DNA of 64,000 nt from Geomesophilobacter sediminis (GCF_016458275.1 NZ_JAEMHM010000017.1:62001-126000); one strand, 5' to 3'; shown: positions 43,329 through 52,108, counted from the stretch's first letter. Notes: generated from the letters alone by a model not told the origin. Made by a program: numbers and translations.

Positions 43329-43556
43329 CCCGTCCAATCCGATGCCAGGTAAGCGATGCGTTTCCAATCCCTGCGTCCTTTCTGATTGAATAGAAAGAGC
43401 GGAGGCGCCAAAAATGTGCTATTAAATGGGTGACTTCGTACCATCCTCGACTATACTGGTGACCTTCACGTGCTGCGCAGTGAGTATATTCCCGCCTTCC
43501 CAGGCAAAGATACTACAGCGGCAGCTCTTTACTGGTCCTTTTCACGGGAGCTTCTT

Positions 43557-44594
43557 TTGATTCGAACCAAGTGGTCACCGTTGGCGTGGGGAAAGGGCGG
43601 GGTCACCCGGTTATTCCAGGCCCTGCTTCTGCTGGCGGCCTGCTCGGCATCCGCGGCCTGCAATCTCCACCCGTCGGAACAGAAAACCGTCGAACCGGTA
43701 ACCTTGGCGATTGCCACCCTGCCGGACACCGCCCTTTGCCAGATCGCCCTTTCCCGCGGGTACTTCGCCGCCGAGGGGCTCGATGTGACACCGCATCTGC
43801 ATCGTTACGGCAAGCCGGCTCTTGAGGATGTGTTGCAGCGAAAAGCGGATATTGCCACCGTGGCCGAAACCCCGATCATCCACTCCATCATGAACGGGGA
43901 TCGGATATCGGTCATTGCGACGATAGCAACCTCGAAACGGAGCAACGCCGTGGTGGCGCGCCGCGACCGCGGGATCCCCACCTTTGAACAGCTCAGAGGG
44001 AAGACCATCGCCGCGACTTTGGGCACCACTTCGGAGTTCTTCCTGCACAGCTACCTGATTGCCCACGGTATTCCGGTAGCGGCGGTAAGGATAGTGAACC
44101 TGGACGCAGAGAGTATCCCCGATGCCTTGGCGCGTGGTGACGTGGATGCCGCCTCCACCCTTTCCCCCTACACGACGATAGCGGCGCAGGCCCTCGGCAC
44201 CGGATCGGTCACCTTCGAGGACCCGGATGTCTTTAGGGCCAATTTCACCATGGTGGCTACCCCGGAGTTCGTTCGCGCCCACCCCGGAATGGTGACCAAG
44301 GTGCTTAAGGCGCTGTTGCGTGCTGAGGATTTCGCCAGAAACAGACCTGCCGAAGCTCAGCGGATCGTGGCGGACTTTACCGGCCAACAGGGCGAATTCC
44401 TGCGGGACTACTGGAACCAGGCCCATCTTGCGGTAACCCTCGACCAGGCTCTGCTCCTTTCGCTCGAAGACGAATCGGAATGGCTTTTGCGCAAGGGAGG
44501 TGCCCGGGAGAAAGCGGTGCCCAATTACCTGGACTACCTCTATCTGGACGGCCTGAAGTCGGTGAAACCCGCCGCAGTCACCATCATCAACTGA
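43557..44594 (+). CDS. NMT1/THI5-like substrate-binding protein
   Basis: A periplasmic-binding protein of about 345 residues in the SsuA/NrtA/THI5 superfamily: VTLAIATLPDTALCQIALSRGYFAAEGLDVTPH, ADIATVAETPIIHSI, LRGKTIAATLGTTSEFFLHSYL, ALARGDVDAASTLSPYT. The signal (LFQALLLLAACSASAAC) may be a lipoprotein type. I chose the TTG at 43557 with GGGAG upstream; the frame opens at 43470. No ABC permease or ATPase is adjacent; instead a kinase follows after 13 bases, so it likely feeds a sensor rather than uptake. Confidence 0.82.
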   Translation: MIRTKWSPLAWGKGGVTRLFQALLLLAACSASAACNLHPSEQKTVEPVTLAIATLPDTALCQIALSRGYFAAEGLDVTPHLHRYGKPALEDVLQRKADIATVAETPIIHSIMNGDRISVIATIATSKRSNAVVARRDRGIPTFEQLRGKTIAATLGTTSEFFLHSYLIAHGIPVAAVRIVNLDAESIPDALARGDVDAASTLSPYTTIAAQALGTGSVTFEDPDVFRANFTMVATPEFVRAHPGMVTKVLKALLRAEDFARNRPAEAQRIVADFTGQQGEFLRDYWNQAHLAVTLDQALLLSLEDESEWLLRKGGAREKAVPNYLDYLYLDGLKSVKPAAVTIIN

Positions 44595-44607
44595 GATGCC
44601 TTAGCCG

Positions 44608-46155
44608 ATGAAAATAAAGCAACGACAGCAGATCAATATCATCGTCCTGGTCGTTTCGATCCTGGTCATTGGTTCGGTGTTCGTCGGCGCGTCGCTGCGC
44701 CTCAAGCGCGCGCTTGAGGCATCCGATGTTGCCGACGCCATCCTCGGGGCCTCTTTCGAACGCCTGATGCTGCGGACCGACCTGCACCGTTCCGGCAGCG
44801 AGCGCTCGAAGATCCAGTTGCTGGCCAAACACAAGCAGATCGGATTGCTGCTGCAACGCGCCCTGAAGGAATTCCCCGATGCCGAGGACCAAAAGACCAT
44901 TCGGGAACTGATCTCCCTCCAGGATTCGATCGGGCATCTATCGAAGACCCTTCGCATCGCCCAGGAACAGCAACGGCAGGCCGCGAGCGTTGATCCCTTC
45001 AAACAGGAAGTCCAGGACCGGCTGCTCATTCAGCTCAACACCAGGATCTACGAAACGATCCAGTTGGACAACAAGCTGCAACGCTCCGGAGCGCGGCTCC
45101 TGACGTCGTCGTTGCTCCTTGCCGGCGGGGGGATCCTGCTGGTGCTGATCGTGGTCTCGGCAGTCACCATCGCCAATTCGGTCTGGGTTACCCGGTCCTT
45201 CGGAAAACGGATTACCATGCTGCGCGACGGTGCCGTCACCATCGGCGGGGGAGACCTGGCGCACCAGATCCCCACCGAAGGCGACGACGAGTTCAGCGAG
45301 GTGGCGGTCGCCTTTAACGAGATGGGGGCGCGCTTGGGGATCCTGTACCGGGACCTCACCCGGCAGATCGAAGAGCGCAAGAAAACCGAGCTGGCCTTGC
45401 GCCAGGCCCACGACGAACTGGAGCAGCGGGTTGCGGATCGGACTGCGGAGCTTCGGGAGAAGGACCGCCTGCTGCTGGTGCAAAGCCGCCAGGCAGCGAT
45501 GGGGGAGATGATCGGCAACATCGCCCACCAGTGGCGCCAGCCGCTCAATTCGCTGGGGATTACCATCCAGCAGTTGCTGCTTTGCTACGATTTCGGGAAC
45601 TTCGACCGGGCGTTTCTGGAGCGTAACGTCAATACCTCGATGGACCTGATCCAGCACATGTCGGCTACCATCGACGACTTCCGCAATTACTTCAAGGCGG
45701 ACAAGGAGCGCACCGAGTTCAAGCTAAGCGATGCGGTCGCCAAGACCTTATCGCTGGTGGGGGAAAGCTTCCGGCACCAGGGGATCGGCGTCGAGGTCCG
45801 GGAACAGGGCGACCCGGTGGTGTCCGGCTTCGCCAACGAGTACGCGCAGGTCTTGCTCAACATCCTCAACAACGCGCGGGATGCGTTCGGGGAGCGACAA
45901 ACCAGGGAGCCGAAAATCACCATTTCGATTCGCGCCGAGGGGAGCCGCAGTGTCGTTACCATAAGCGACAATGCCGGGGGGATATCCGAGGAGATCATCG
46001 ACAAGATCTTCGACCCCTATTTCAGCACCAAGGGGCCGCAGTACGGCACCGGGGTCGGTCTTTTCATGGCCAAAGGAATCATTGAGAACAACATGGGGGG
46101 CACCCTGACCGCGCGCAACTCAGGAGATGGGGCCGAATTCAGAATAGAGGTGTAA
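44608..46155 (+). CDS. Sensor histidine kinase with HAMP and coiled coil
   Basis: A 515-residue kinase: membrane helix at 9-30, helical sensor domain to about 165, second helix (LLTSSLLLAGGGILLVLIVVSAV), HAMP, coiled coil (ALRQAHDELEQRVADRTAEL), kinase core with His in MIGNIAHQWRQPLNSLG, and HATPase (NILNNARDAF, ISDNAGGI, GTGVGLFMAKGII). It follows the binding-protein gene by 13 bases and precedes a receiver gene by three, so all three form one signalling unit. Confidence 0.9.
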   Translation: MKIKQRQQINIIVLVVSILVIGSVFVGASLRLKRALEASDVADAILGASFERLMLRTDLHRSGSERSKIQLLAKHKQIGLLLQRALKEFPDAEDQKTIRELISLQDSIGHLSKTLRIAQEQQRQAASVDPFKQEVQDRLLIQLNTRIYETIQLDNKLQRSGARLLTSSLLLAGGGILLVLIVVSAVTIANSVWVTRSFGKRITMLRDGAVTIGGGDLAHQIPTEGDDEFSEVAVAFNEMGARLGILYRDLTRQIEERKKTELALRQAHDELEQRVADRTAELREKDRLLLVQSRQAAMGEMIGNIAHQWRQPLNSLGITIQQLLLCYDFGNFDRAFLERNVNTSMDLIQHMSATIDDFRNYFKADKERTEFKLSDAVAKTLSLVGESFRHQGIGVEVREQGDPVVSGFANEYAQVLLNILNNARDAFGERQTREPKITISIRAEGSRSVVTISDNAGGISEEIIDKIFDPYFSTKGPQYGTGVGLFMAKGIIENNMGGTLTARNSGDGAEFRIEV

Positions 46156-46158
46156 AGA

Positions 46159-46554
46159 ATGGGACCTGTGACCGGGAACGTTAACCTGTCGGTACTGATC
46201 GTAGAGGACGAACCGCTTACGCTTGATCTGCTCATGGAAACGCTTGCCTTGAAGTACCCGTCGGCGTCGGTTTTCCAGGCTGCCGACGGCAAAGCGGCGC
46301 TGGAGCTTTTTCTTGCTCACCGCCCGGAGATCGTGATAACGGACATGAACATGCCGAGGATGACCGGATCCCAGCTGGCCACGGCCATCCGGGAGGTCGC
46401 ACCGGGCGCGAAAATCATCGCGGTAACCGGAGAGCGCGGGGATACCGGCAACCAGGCGGCGGTGCGCCGGGAAGGGCTCTTCGACTACTGCCTGATGAAG
46501 CCGATCCTGATCACGGATCTCTTGAATATCCTGGAAACCAGCTGCCGGGGATGA
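46159..46554 (+). CDS. Single-domain response regulator
   Basis: A 131-residue CheY-like receiver with no output domain: acidic pocket VEDEP, phospho-Asp in EIVITDMNMPRMTG, Thr in IAVTGERG, Lys in CLMKPIL. It is the likely partner of the upstream kinase. How it passes the signal is not visible. Confidence 0.9.
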   Translation: MGPVTGNVNLSVLIVEDEPLTLDLLMETLALKYPSASVFQAADGKAALELFLAHRPEIVITDMNMPRMTGSQLATAIREVAPGAKIIAVTGERGDTGNQAAVRREGLFDYCLMKPILITDLLNILETSCRG

Positions 46555-46622
46555 GCCCGACCGGCCCGGGTTTTCCGCAACCGGACCACAAACAGTTTCA
46601 GCATGAAAGGCCCAGCAACGAA

Positions 46623-46656
46623 GCTCGGCATCCCTCACGGGAGCCGGGCTTTTTTG
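46623..46656 (+). terminator. Intrinsic terminator
   Basis: GCTCGGC and GCCGGGC (one wobble) with a 13-base loop and six T. It ends the three-gene signalling unit. Confidence 0.65.
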
Positions 46657-46689
46657 TATCTAAACGACAATAAGTTAACGGGAGGAAAC

Positions 46690-47097
46690 ATGGCATTGGT
46701 TATCTTTTGGGAAAAGCCGGGGTGCGCGGGCAACGCTCGTCAGAAGGAGATTCTTTTGGCCTCGGGGCATGAGCTGGAGGTGCGCAATCTCCTTGCTGAA
46801 CCGTGGACCAAGGAGCGGCTGGCGCAGTTTTTTGGTACCCGGCCGGTGGTGGAGTGGTTCAATCCCACCAACCCGCGGGTGAAAAGCGGGGAGATCGTTC
46901 CGGGGGAGTTGGGCCGGGAGGAGGCGTTGGCACTGATGGTTGCCGAGCCGCTTTTGATTGTGCGGCCGCTGATGCAGGTCGGCGAGCAGCGGATGGCCGG
47001 GTTCGAGGTGACCCAGGTGCACCACTGGATCGGTCTTTCGCTGGAGCACGTCGGCGAACGGGACCCCAAAAACTGTCCCTGTGTGGTTACGTCATAA
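46690..47097 (+). CDS. Nitrogenase-associated ArsC/Spx-family protein
   Basis: A 135-residue thioredoxin-fold protein. Its start VIFWEKPGCAGNARQKEILLASGHELEVRNLL matches the nitro_assoc branch of the ArsC family, with one Cys in GCAGNARQK. GGAGGA is placed just before ATG 46690; an upstream in-frame start at 46603 overlaps the terminator and is unlikely. No nitrogenase gene lies in the window, so the named context is family knowledge only. Confidence 0.82.
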   Translation: MALVIFWEKPGCAGNARQKEILLASGHELEVRNLLAEPWTKERLAQFFGTRPVVEWFNPTNPRVKSGEIVPGELGREEALALMVAEPLLIVRPLMQVGEQRMAGFEVTQVHHWIGLSLEHVGERDPKNCPCVVTS

Positions 47098-47185
47098 CGC
47101 GTAATTTTTATGGTATTGGAGGCGATTAACCTGTTTCCAATGTCACGGATTTGTGCTATGTTCGCCCCCAGCAAGGAGGGGTGCC

Positions 47186-47515
47186 ATGGAGAGGTTCATC
47201 GTGTTGTCGGTGTTTCTTTTTTCCGCCATTCCTGTCGGGGCTGCCAACTGGTACATGTTGGAGCAGGACTCGGCCCGCTGCGTCCCAGCGAAATCGCCGA
47301 TGGAGATGGCGCAGGATTTCGACAAGAAGAGGATTCCCTACCACGTTTTCCATTACGCGGAGCGGAACGGGAAACCCGCCATCGTAAAGGTGCTGTACAA
47401 CGACGGCCGACCTCATGAACTGCTCTACTTTCAGGACCGGTCCTTTTGTCAGGAACAGGCCTACCTGAGAACCGGCCGGCCGGCGTTCCAGGTCAACCTG
47501 TCCGTCCCGCACTAG
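47186..47515 (+). CDS. Small exported protein
   Basis: A 109-residue protein from ATG 47186 behind AAGGAGGGG, with signal peptide MERFIVLSVFLFSAIPVGAA. The mature part contains two Cys (ARCVPAKSP, RSFCQEQAY) that could form a disulfide. No family recognised. Confidence 0.7.
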   Translation: MERFIVLSVFLFSAIPVGAANWYMLEQDSARCVPAKSPMEMAQDFDKKRIPYHVFHYAERNGKPAIVKVLYNDGRPHELLYFQDRSFCQEQAYLRTGRPAFQVNLSVPH

Positions 47516-47621
47516 CGGTGTGGCGGCCATGGGAAAATTTAGCTGTGGTTAATGAGTAAGGGCGGCAGTATGCTGGATGGGTAAAAGGGGAGTCAATCCA
47601 AAATAAAAGAGGCGATCGGCC

Positions 47622-47798
47622 ATGTTGTACTGGGCTCTGGTGTTTTTCATCATCGCTATTGTTGCCGCGGTGTTCGGATTCGGCGGCATTGCCACCGCTG
47701 CGGCGGGAATTGCCAAGCTGCTCTTCTTTATCTTTATCGTAGTTGCCCTGGTCATGTTCTTCATGGGAAGAGGGACAGGGCGTCCGCTCACCCATTAG
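47622..47798 (+). CDS. DUF1328 small membrane protein
   Basis: A 58-residue protein: [35 protein letters not shown] and [15 protein letters not shown] match the DUF1328 (YtjA) family, two membrane helices, function unknown. It is complete from ATG 47622 to TAG 47798, though the ribosome site is weak. Confidence 0.82.
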   Translation: MLYWALVFFIIAIVAAVFGFGGIATAAAGIAKLLFFIFIVVALVMFFMGRGTGRPLTH

Positions 47799-47826
47799 GG
47801 AACCGGGCATTGCGGCTGGAAAATCA

Positions 47827-47856
47827 AAGGCGACCGAATCAGGTCGCCTTTTTTTT
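47827..47856 (+). terminator. Intrinsic terminator
   Basis: AAGGCGACC-GAATCA-GGTCGCCTT followed by T. It follows the DUF1328 gene by 28 bases. Confidence 0.85.
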
Positions 47857-47987
47857 CGCCCGGGGCGCTTCTTGTCTTAAAAGGGCTTCCTAATGGCGAG
47901 TTCATATTTGGCACAGGGCAGAACTTTTATTGGGCAGCAGCGGAGCTGCCTGGTGCGGTAACCGGTGGAAATCAGGGAGATCACCTC

Positions 47988-48005
47988 TTGGCACGATTCC
48001 CGCTT
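47988..48005 (+). promoter_or_regulatory. Candidate sigma-54 promoter
   Basis: TTGGCACGATTCCCGCTT keeps the -24 GG and -12 GC exactly ten bases apart and matches TTGGCACG fully; only the TT of the -12 box differs (CC). It would drive the small membrane genes starting at 48054. Confidence 0.5.
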
Positions 48006-48053
48006 AATGAGTGGCTATCACGTTCATTAAACTCAGGGATAAAAGGAGGCGCC

Positions 48054-48158
48054 ATGGAGGAAATTCTGATAACGGTATCCAGCGTGATCATCAGCATGGG
48101 GGGGCTGTGTCTTTTTTTCCAGGTCCTTGGTTATCGGGAGCTGCAGCGTCGGCGCTGA
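48054..48158 (+). CDS. 34-residue membrane peptide
   Basis: ATG 48054 follows AAAGGAGG and encodes MEEILITVSSVIISMGGLCL, FFQVLGYRELQRRR, stop TGA. It is a single membrane span with a basic tail. It starts the three-gene run behind the sigma-54-like promoter. Confidence 0.55.
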   Translation: MEEILITVSSVIISMGGLCLFFQVLGYRELQRRR

Positions 48159-48179
48159 ATACGCCCGGAAGGAGCCGTC

Positions 48180-48314
48180 ATGGAAGAGATCGTGAAAACC
48201 GCCGGTACCGCGGTCAGCATCATCACCTTGGCCATCAGCTTTGCCCGCCTCCTCCGGAACGTAAGGAGCACCCCCCGGCGGGTGATCCGGGATGAAAAAT
48301 CGCAGATTTCCTGA
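48180..48314 (+). CDS. 44-residue membrane peptide
   Basis: ATG 48180 after GGAG encodes MEEIVKTAGTAVSIITLAIS, FARLLRNVRSTPRRVIRDEK and SQIS. Same plan as its neighbour: acidic start, one helix, basic tail. It probably is a paralogue of the 34-residue peptide. Confidence 0.5.
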   Translation: MEEIVKTAGTAVSIITLAISFARLLRNVRSTPRRVIRDEKSQIS

Positions 48315-48330
48315 CCGCAAGGAGGTTACC

Positions 48331-48522
48331 ATGGCCGCAAACGGAAAAAGAGTCCGGCGCCGCCGGGACTGGCGACGGATGCTCCTTGCCGGGGTCACCG
48401 TCTTCACCATCGGCGCGATGTATCTGGGCATCATCAAGACCTGGTTCCCCCCTGAATCCGCCGACTCCGGTGCCGTCCGCCTCGTAGCGACGGCAGCGGT
48501 GAGACCGGCGCAAATCCGCTGA
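48331..48522 (+). CDS. 63-residue membrane protein
   Basis: ATG 48331 lies behind AAGGAGG. A basic start (MAANGKRVRRRRDWRR) is followed by one helix (MLLAGVTVFTIGAMYLGII) and a tail. It ends the run of three small membrane genes. No family known. Confidence 0.6.
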   Translation: MAANGKRVRRRRDWRRMLLAGVTVFTIGAMYLGIIKTWFPPESADSGAVRLVATAAVRPAQIR

Positions 48523-49180
48523 ACCCCGCGGTTACCACCCCGCATCCAGCTCGCGCCTTCGTTGCGGTGCGACCCCGGCTGCGGAGGCTCTTTTGCGCCC
48601 CTGAAATCGACGTCGCTCCCCGAATAAACCTGCCGCCCGCTCGTTCCTGCCTCAATTTCCTTTCTCATCGTTTCCGCCCCGATTGCCCGTCGTCTCATTA
48701 ACCAGGACCGGAACCGCTTTGTTTACCGGTCTGAACTGCTACAATTCTGTAGCTGTCACTACCTACCATTTTGCAAAACGATGATAAAATGACCTGCATA
48801 CTCATAGCAAAACCGTCTGCAGACAGAAGCCGTGGCTTTTGAGACCGCTACGGTCGGTAGAGCCGACTTGATTGTGATCCGGTAGTCGCGCCGTACTCAA
48901 AGGAGGTGAATCCAAGACCTTCCGTTGGCAGGAAGTCCCGGAAGAATCCGGCAACTGAGCGACCGGCTGCTCAGTCTCCTTTGCCGGATCCAATGAGCTC
49001 TGTCTGGAGCCAAGGCTGCGATTTTCGCGATTAAATTTATTCTTTTCAATTGAGAATTCGTCGCGCGTTGGTTCCAGGTGAAAATTGTATGTCCGGGGCA
49101 GTCTTCCATTCTTTCGGCGTATCCCGACCTTCTCGAAGATGCAGTGTTGCCATCTATTATCGAACAAAAGGGGGATTATC
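48523..49180 (+). other. Gene-free leader with stacked hairpins
   Basis: No gene is convincing. From 48815 to 48867 four short stems follow each other: GTCTGCAGAC, AAGCC-GT-GGCTT, GACCG-CTA-CGGTC and GTCGG-TAGAG-CCGAC; the last two share bases 48853-48855 and exclude each other. A large stem (48946-48989) follows. The next gene starts at 49181. Confidence 0.5.
48815..48989 (+). ncRNA. Structured leader or small RNA candidate
   Basis: Overlapping, mutually exclusive hairpins at 48843-48867 and the long stem ATCCGGCAA-CTGAGC ... GCTCAG ... TTGCCGGAT at 48946-48989 suggest a regulatory RNA. I compared the first part with GEMM (c-di-GMP) riboswitches; the resemblance is partial, lacks the GACGCAAAGCC core, and I do not claim it. 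Confidence 0.4.
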
Positions 49181-49654
49181 ATGAACGCTATGACTCTGCA
49201 CCAGGACGAAACCTTCGCTTCGGAAATCAACCAGGACTACATCTTCCTCAAAACCCTCACCAAAATCGTCGGCAAGCCGATCAAGCTCGATGACCTTGGG
49301 CAGATGAAATGCAAAACCTTTCCCGATCGGGATTTCATCGTGCTGGTGCATGAGCCTCTCAACATAAACAAGCTGGTCCACAACCGGAAACTGCAGACTG
49401 AGTATGCGGTCCGGCCGGAATCCCTGAGCAGCTTCCTCTATGACAACGGTGCTGCCGAGGTCGATCCCACCGGCCATACGGTATGCAAGCCGAAGATCGA
49501 TCCGCTGGTGGCCCGAAGCCAACGGATTCAGGCCGCGCGCATGGTGCCGCGCACCAAGTACGTCTGGATGCAGAATTCGCGCGGCTTTTGGAAGAAGGTC
49601 CTGTCCGAGGGGCTGAGCCTGGAGCAGTTGAGGCTCTGCTCGGCCGCGTCCTGA
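49181..49654 (+). CDS. Hypothetical protein
   Basis: A 157-residue protein from ATG 49181 (GGGGGA upstream). It starts MNAMTLHQDETFASEINQDY and continues FLKTLTKIVGKPIKLDDLGQMKCKTF; the C-terminus is basic (MVPRTKYVWMQNSRGFWKKV). The long upstream frame is rejected because it overlaps the hairpins. No family recognised. Confidence 0.65.
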   Translation: MNAMTLHQDETFASEINQDYIFLKTLTKIVGKPIKLDDLGQMKCKTFPDRDFIVLVHEPLNINKLVHNRKLQTEYAVRPESLSSFLYDNGAAEVDPTGHTVCKPKIDPLVARSQRIQAARMVPRTKYVWMQNSRGFWKKVLSEGLSLEQLRLCSAAS

Positions 49655-49677
49655 TCATCGGGAAAAAGTGCAATAAA

Positions 49678-49712
49678 AAGGGGAACCCCCGCGCCGGGAG
49701 TTCCCCTTAAAA
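49678..49712. terminator. Bidirectional terminator
   Basis: AAGGGGAAC and GTTCCCCTT surround CCCCGCGCCGGGA, followed by AAAAATT. It separates convergent genes. Confidence 0.8.
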
Positions 49713-49744
49713 ATTTCCGGGCCATGCCGCGCCCCGGTGGCTGA

Positions 49745-50095
49745 TCAGATGACGGTCTCGATGTAGTTGAACAGCTCCATCATGTCGACCGGCTTGAAAA
49801 AGATCTTGCTGAACTTGTCGCGCACCAGTTCGAGCTCGTTTTCGGTCACCCCGGTCAGCGCCACAAACGGCGTCTGGGCGCCCCGAAGCTTCATGATTTC
49901 CATCGCGGAGGCGCCGTTTACCTCCGGCATCACCAGGTCCGTGATCACCAGGTCGAATCTTTCGTTCGTTGCCGCCTCCAGAAGCTCCAGTCCGCTGCCA
50001 ACCGCGGCAACCTCGAACTTTCTTTTCCTGGCGAAGTGCTGCAATAGATCCCTGGTGACCTCATCGTCCTCGGCAATCAAGATACGCTTGGCCAT
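49745..50095 (-). CDS. Single-domain response regulator
   Basis: A 116-residue receiver: IAEDDEVTRDLL, phospho-Asp in DLVITDLVMPEVNG, Thr in VALTGVTE, Lys in IFFKPVD. No output domain. ATG 50095 has GGAGGAAAGC upstream; an in-frame start at 50125 is less likely. No kinase is adjacent. Confidence 0.88.
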   Translation of the reverse strand: MAKRILIAEDDEVTRDLLQHFARKRKFEVAAVGSGLELLEAATNERFDLVITDLVMPEVNGASAMEIMKLRGAQTPFVALTGVTENELELVRDKFSKIFFKPVDMMELFNYIETVI

Positions 50096-50674
50096 GCTTT
50101 CCTCCAGAAACTCCGACTGTTCCAATCCTCAAGGTTCACGGTTTACCCGTTCCACCGATGCTAAAGCTTTCCAAGAAGAGAACCGCGGCAGGGAAGGGGC
50201 CTTGGGGCTCTTCCCTCATTATCTCACTGATATTGGTCCCAGCCGGATGAATCAGGCAAGCTGACGGTGACTTAAAAGCAACGCAGGGATTGCCACATGG
50301 GGGAAACTGTCACTGCGGCGGTTACTTCTGGTTGCTGCATTCCTCAATCCAGAATCTTTTACCACAAAATTTTTCAATGCCAACCGGTTGTGTCGGAAAA
50401 CTTTCCACTTTGGCGAGATGCTACGGTAATAATTTCCCCACGGCCCTCTCAGCAGGGGACGACGGTGTAGTTTGATGAAGGCCAAGCTGACCTGTGAGGT
50501 TCCCGATGGGTGATTTACTGGCATTGAGGTGATCTTGCTGGCGTAATCTGATAAAAAGATCCATAAGGAGTATCTGCTCATGATTGACCTTCAACAATTG
50601 ATCATATATACTGACCGCTCCTTGTCTTGTTCTTCGCAGCTATGACAGTGAGATTCAGGTAGTAAGGAGGTAAC
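50096..50674. other. Intergenic region before the Sel1/Hcp/caspase cluster
   Basis: I see no gene; short frames on both strands lack ribosome sites. It holds the promoter regions of two divergent genes. TTGATCATATATACTGACC near 50597 is AT-rich and could be a promoter for the cluster. Confidence 0.4.
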
Positions 50675-51505
50675 ATGCGTCTCCGTAAATACCTTGAACC
50701 TGCCCGAAGGCTGTTTCTGCTCGCCTTTCTCCTTTCCCTGTGCGCCTTCCCCATCCCTTCTGTTTTTGCCGCTGACGATGCCGGCTCTGCTGCCGCGGCC
50801 CGTGGTGCGGATCTGTACCGCGCCGGGAAATTCGCCGAGGCACTCGCTTCGTTTCGCGAGGCTGCCGAGGCAAGCCCGGAATCGGGCGAATATCCCTACC
50901 TGATCGGCCTGATGTGCGAGCGGGGGGAGGGGACTTCGGCGAACGAAGTCGAGGCGGCGCGCTACTACCGGGGAGCCTGGAAAAACGGCAACGAGCAGGC
51001 GCACGAGCGGCTCACCACCATGTATTCTTCGGCCGCGACCGGCGGGCAGAAAGCCCCGCCTCCCGCTCTTCCCATCGCCGCCGCGGCCGTCGCGGCGGTG
51101 CCTGCCGCAGCTTCGTCTACCGGCGACCAAGGGGTCATCGAGATCCCCCTCGAGGTGATCGCCTCCCTCAAGGGGGTCCATTTCCGCTCTTCCCACGACG
51201 ACAAGTACCGGCTCATCGTCGCCTGTCCGGACCGCTGCTCCGATCTCGCCGACCGCACCCGTGAGGTTGCTGCGGCCCTGGGCGCCCGGGTCGCCGATGC
51301 CGGTGCCGCGGGGGAGGCAGCGCCGGACCGGACCGAATCCATCGCCTACCAGGCCGTGCCCGACCGCCCCGCCGGCGGCGCTTCCGCCGAGTCGCCCCGG
51401 TCGCTTGAATTGACCCTCACCTGCCAGGGGTGGTGCCGCATCACCCGGGTCGTGGCAAAATCCATCGCCGAACAGCTGGTTGTTAACGCGCAAAGCAGTC
51501 CGTGA
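50675..51505 (+). CDS. Exported Sel1/TPR protein with a paired-Cys domain
   Basis: A 276-residue protein from ATG 50675 (AAGGAGG upstream), with signal peptide to about residue 32. A TPR/Sel1 unit follows (ADLYRAGKFAEALASFREAAEA, GLMCERGEGTSANEVEAARYYRGAW). The C-terminal domain (KYRLIVACPDRCSDL and LTLTCQGWCRITRVVAKSI) recurs in the caspase protein at 55293. The two proteins share the same order of parts, so they are paralogues without and with the protease. The Cys pairs suggest an exported, disulfide-stabilised domain. Confidence 0.75.
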   Translation: MRLRKYLEPARRLFLLAFLLSLCAFPIPSVFAADDAGSAAAARGADLYRAGKFAEALASFREAAEASPESGEYPYLIGLMCERGEGTSANEVEAARYYRGAWKNGNEQAHERLTTMYSSAATGGQKAPPPALPIAAAAVAAVPAAASSTGDQGVIEIPLEVIASLKGVHFRSSHDDKYRLIVACPDRCSDLADRTREVAAALGARVADAGAAGEAAPDRTESIAYQAVPDRPAGGASAESPRSLELTLTCQGWCRITRVVAKSIAEQLVVNAQSSP

Positions 51506-51547
51506 TCCGATAACGGTCAACCACACGAGTTTTCAAGGGGGCGCCAC

Positions 51548-52108
51548 ATGTCACAACGACAACTACGCAAATTTGTTGAGAGTGCAACGATCATCGCCGC
51601 GCTGTCATTGACCCTCACCGGATATTCCGTTGCTGCGTCAACGGATATGTTCCTCAAAATGGACGGCATCAGGGGGGAGTCCGCCGATGACAAGCACCGG
51701 GACGAGATCGACGTCCTCTCCTGGAGCTGGGGGATAACCCAAGCCGCCACCTCGCACATTGGCAGCGGCGGGGGGGCCGGTTCCGCCGACGTGAAGGACA
51801 TCACCTTCACCAAGTACGTGGACCGCTCCTCGCCGATCCTGATCAAAAACACCCATTCCGGCATCCCCATCAAAAACGCGGTCTTCGTGGTCCGCAAGGC
51901 CGGCAAGCAGCAAAACGAATTTCTCAAAATCAGGCTCGAGGACTGCTTTATCTCCTCGATCACTACCGGCGGCAGCGGGGGGCAGGAGCGGTTGACCGAA
52001 AACGTCTCTCTCACCTTTTCGCGCTACACCTTCGAATACCGCCCGGAGAAAAAGGATGGCACGCTGGATGCGGCCGTGACCACCACCGGCACCCTCGCTG
52101 GGCACTAG
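51548..52108 (+). CDS. Hcp-like protein with N-terminal signal
   Basis: A 186-residue protein of the Hcp family, which forms the tube of type VI secretion: DMFLKMDGIRGESADDKHRDEIDVLSWSWG, VKDITFTKYVDRSSPIL, LEDCFISSITTGGSGGQERLTENVSLTFSRYTFEY. Unusually, residues 1-30 (VESATIIAALSLTLTGYSVAAS) look like a Sec signal or membrane anchor, which normal Hcp lacks. No other type VI gene is in the window. It sits between the two Sel1-type genes. Confidence 0.85.
   Translation: MSQRQLRKFVESATIIAALSLTLTGYSVAASTDMFLKMDGIRGESADDKHRDEIDVLSWSWGITQAATSHIGSGGGAGSADVKDITFTKYVDRSSPILIKNTHSGIPIKNAVFVVRKAGKQQNEFLKIRLEDCFISSITTGGSGGQERLTENVSLTFSRYTFEYRPEKKDGTLDAAVTTTGTLAGH

Noticed and set aside
48781-48900. GEMM (c-di-GMP) riboswitch
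   Set aside because: GCAAAACC and GGTAGAGCCG look similar, but the GACGCAAAGCC joining core and the tetraloop-receptor pair are missing.
50252-50581. 109-residue minus-strand frame
   Set aside because: No ribosome site, no family resemblance, and AT-rich promoter-like sequence runs through its start.
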